Below the pieces are notes generated by a model. That model was not told the DNA's origin, did no database searches, and saw only the letters and a program-made list of their open reading frames with translations. From Hellea sp. (lineage in GTDB: Bacteria; Pseudomonadota; Alphaproteobacteria; Caulobacterales; Maricaulaceae), in assembly GCA_020629545.1 (NCBI GenBank), contig JAHDDC010000023.1, positions 1 to 46,494 of the forward strand: 46,494 nucleotides of DNA, read 5' to 3'. The position numbers and the translations under genes are program-made. Numbering within the stretch: the stretch's first letter is position 1; every line of letters starts with the position of its first letter. This document shows positions 44,576 through 46,494 of this stretch, piece after piece.

Positions 44576-45571
44576 ATGAATAACTGGTCTGATTATCCAA
44601 TATTACTCGCAATCGCCGAAACTGGCAGCCTGACAGCCGCCGGAAAGAAGCTTGGCATGAGTCAGCCAACGGTCGGACGGCGTCTGCGCGCGCTCGAAGA
44701 GCATTTCGGCTCACGGCTATTATCAAAAGAAGGCGGTAAACTCATTCCAACCACTTTTGGTCAGTCCGTGCTTGACCATGTCCACCGCATGCAGGAAGAG
44801 GCGGCGGCGATTGATCGCTCTTCAGCGACGCTTGAGCATTCTCTTGCCGGAGTGGTTAGAATTTCCGCGACAGAAGGTATTGGGACAGCTTGGCTACCGC
44901 CAGTACTGCAGATATTTCGTCAAAGTCATGCGGACATGGTTTTTGACGTCGGAATTGGCTTTAGGGAATTTAATCTGGCACAACGCGAAGCGGATATTGC
45001 GTTGCGGTGGCAAAGCCCGGGAACGCAAAACAGCCTTGTCGCTAAAAAAGTTGCCGATGTTACTTTCGGCCTGTTTGCATCTGCGGGCTATTTGCAAAAA
45101 AGAGGCACGCCGCAATCCCTCAATGAGCTTGAAGAACACGACGCCGTCATCGCCATGATTAAAGATGAGCACCCGCTCTGGATTACTGATGATAATGATC
45201 AGCCTGTTCACATGCCGGATAATGTGACTTTTCGAACCAATAATATTTGGGCATTTAAAAATGCGATCGGTGCCGGATATGGCATTGGTGTATTGCCTCT
45301 ATGTTCCTGCGGCATGCTCGATGGTCTTCCGGTTCGGCGGATACTACCGAATTTCGGACAGATCGAAGGCCTGTATCTGGTAGCCCATGAAGACGTTAGA
45401 CGTTCGACACGTATTCGCGCTGTCTATGATTTTATTGCGGATGCCATGAAACAGGACGCGGCGTTTTTCTTGAATGGCGGAGAGTCGATCTTTGAGAACG
45501 CCGCCAATATGCATTGCGGCGACGGTCTTGCAGATAACCCCGCTCACAAACACATCGCGACAGCGAATTGA
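44576..45571 (+). CDS. LysR-family transcriptional regulator
   Basis: A 331-residue LysR-type regulator. The N-terminal helix-turn-helix (SLTAAGKKLGMSQPTVGRRLRALEEHFG, about 18-45) is followed by a substrate-binding domain. The C-terminal stretch of about 30 residues after the usual end of the family (FFLNGGESIF...) is extra. LysR proteins respond to small metabolites. Targets are not obvious; the threonine-aldolase-like gene follows on the same strand after 30 bases, so it may be the target or cotranscribed. Confidence 0.9.
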   Translation: MNNWSDYPILLAIAETGSLTAAGKKLGMSQPTVGRRLRALEEHFGSRLLSKEGGKLIPTTFGQSVLDHVHRMQEEAAAIDRSSATLEHSLAGVVRISATEGIGTAWLPPVLQIFRQSHADMVFDVGIGFREFNLAQREADIALRWQSPGTQNSLVAKKVADVTFGLFASAGYLQKRGTPQSLNELEEHDAVIAMIKDEHPLWITDDNDQPVHMPDNVTFRTNNIWAFKNAIGAGYGIGVLPLCSCGMLDGLPVRRILPNFGQIEGLYLVAHEDVRRSTRIRAVYDFIADAMKQDAAFFLNGGESIFENAANMHCGDGLADNPAHKHIATAN

Positions 45572-45601
45572 TTTTTGCGCCGTAAGGCCTAGTCTGAGAC
45601 T

Positions 45602-46494
45602 ATGACGAAGTACAGCTTTCTGAATGACTATAGCGACGGGTGCCATCCACAGATCTTAGAGGCGTTGAACGCCAGCAATAAGACTCGGACTATCGCCTAT
45701 GGCGCTGACAAATATTGTGAGGCAGCCAAAGAATTGATACGTGGCAAGCTTAGCCATCCGGCCGATATTTATTTCGTCGGCGGCGGAACACTGGCCAATC
45801 TCATTATGATCAGTAGCGCGCTACGGTCTCATGAAGCGGTCATCGCAGCCAATAGCGGACACATCGCCACTCACGAAACCGGAGCCATTGAAGCCACAGG
45901 CCACAAAATCATCGGGGTCGACACGCCGGATGGTAAACTCTCGCCCGAGCTTGTGCGCGAAGCTTTTACGCTCAACACCATGCCGCCCCATATGGCCAAA
46001 CCACGACTGGTATATATTTCCAACGCCACGGAAACCGGTCGCATCTATACGCAAAGTGATGTGAAGGCTTTGTTCGAAACCTGCCGAGAACTGGGATTGT
46101 TTTTGATGATTGACGGCGCGCGCATGGCGGTTGCGCTGGCGTCTGATAGCAGTGATCTCACCCTCGCTGATCTTTCGACATATTCAGATATGTTCTGGTT
46201 TGGCGGCACGAAAGCCGGAACCATGTTTGGCGAAGCGATTGTCATCAACAACCCGGACCTTCAGACGGATTTCCGCTATCATATAAAACAGCGCGGCGCC
46301 CTTCTCGCTAAGGGTCGGTTTTTAGGCCTTCAGTTCCAAGCATTATTCAACGATGATTTTTACCAAACCGCAGGACGCACGGCCAATGAACTTGCACGTA
46401 AGTTATCAGATGGAATAACCGCGGCAGGTCATAACCTCGCCGACCCGACGCAGACCAATCAGGTTTTTCCCATTCTGCCCGACGATCTCATCGA
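45602..46494 (+). CDS. Low-specificity threonine aldolase-like PLP enzyme (partial, cut by window end)
   Basis: An open frame of 297 complete codons starts at 45602 and runs off the window edge. It belongs to the beta-eliminating lyase family: FLNDYSDGCHP at the start, a HIATHETGAIEATGHK segment, LMIDGARMAVAL, and the PLP-binding lysine in WFGGTKAGTMFGEA. Such enzymes cleave L-threonine or L-allo-threonine to glycine and acetaldehyde. The substrate specificity cannot be told from the part seen. About 50 C-terminal residues are probably missing. Confidence 0.85.
   Translation, partial: MTKYSFLNDYSDGCHPQILEALNASNKTRTIAYGADKYCEAAKELIRGKLSHPADIYFVGGGTLANLIMISSALRSHEAVIAANSGHIATHETGAIEATGHKIIGVDTPDGKLSPELVREAFTLNTMPPHMAKPRLVYISNATETGRIYTQSDVKALFETCRELGLFLMIDGARMAVALASDSSDLTLADLSTYSDMFWFGGTKAGTMFGEAIVINNPDLQTDFRYHIKQRGALLAKGRFLGLQFQALFNDDFYQTAGRTANELARKLSDGITAAGHNLADPTQTNQVFPILPDDLI

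Noticed and set aside
1..46494. CRISPR arrays, insertion sequences, tRNA genes and prophage genes
   Set aside because: I looked for spaced direct repeats, transposase motifs, cloverleaf-like intergenic segments and phage structural genes and found none that I could support.

Overview
The window reads as a chromosomal segment of a marine-type alphaproteobacterium. The pairing of PrmC with a DUF4167 protein, a CobS-DnaJ-BolA block, a PodJ-like polarity protein, a TadG/VWA protein and a large fatty-acid oxidation operon fits the Caulobacterales/Hyphomonadales/Maricaulales side of the class. That placement is inference from gene content; no rRNA is present. Coding density is high, and I see no tRNA, CRISPR array, insertion sequence or prophage.

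Layout. 1-430 is non-coding. 431-4467 holds an alkaline phosphatase lipoprotein, a DadA-like oxidase and an orphan TadG/VWA protein. 4475-9755 is largely housekeeping: DUF4167, PrmC, a small hydrolase, a GT4 glycosyltransferase, infC (starting at AUA), a DUF4345 membrane protein on the opposite strand, then rpmI-rplT behind a structured leader. 9914-17778 is a minus-strand beta-oxidation operon (MerR regulator, two acyl-CoA dehydrogenases, thiolase, FadJ, crotonase) with a palindromic MerR-type operator in front. 17971-25137 carries the PodJ-like protein, a GNAT, two hot-dog thioesterases coupled to a MATE exporter, and an NhaC antiporter. 25138-32773 has an AI-2E permease, a HerA-like ATPase, an OmpR/HK pair, a short-chain dehydrogenase, CobS, a J-domain protein and BolA. 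32848-36700 has a low-complexity protein, a TPR protein and a soluble hybrid kinase.

The most unusual part is 36701-42777. An exported M20 amidohydrolase, a PrnB-like/DUF1864 haem-dioxygenase-superfamily protein, two different kynureninase-family PLP enzymes and a kynurenine-formamidase-like lipoprotein lie side by side, with no canonical tryptophan 2,3-dioxygenase in the window. Together they suggest a kynurenine-type route for tryptophan or another indole, with the DUF1864 protein doing the ring-opening step. The two genes either side of 39320-39418 diverge from a spacer containing a perfect 12-bp palindrome. The window ends with a saccharopine-dehydrogenase-like reductase, a small TPR protein, a LysR regulator and a threonine-aldolase-like gene cut by the window edge.
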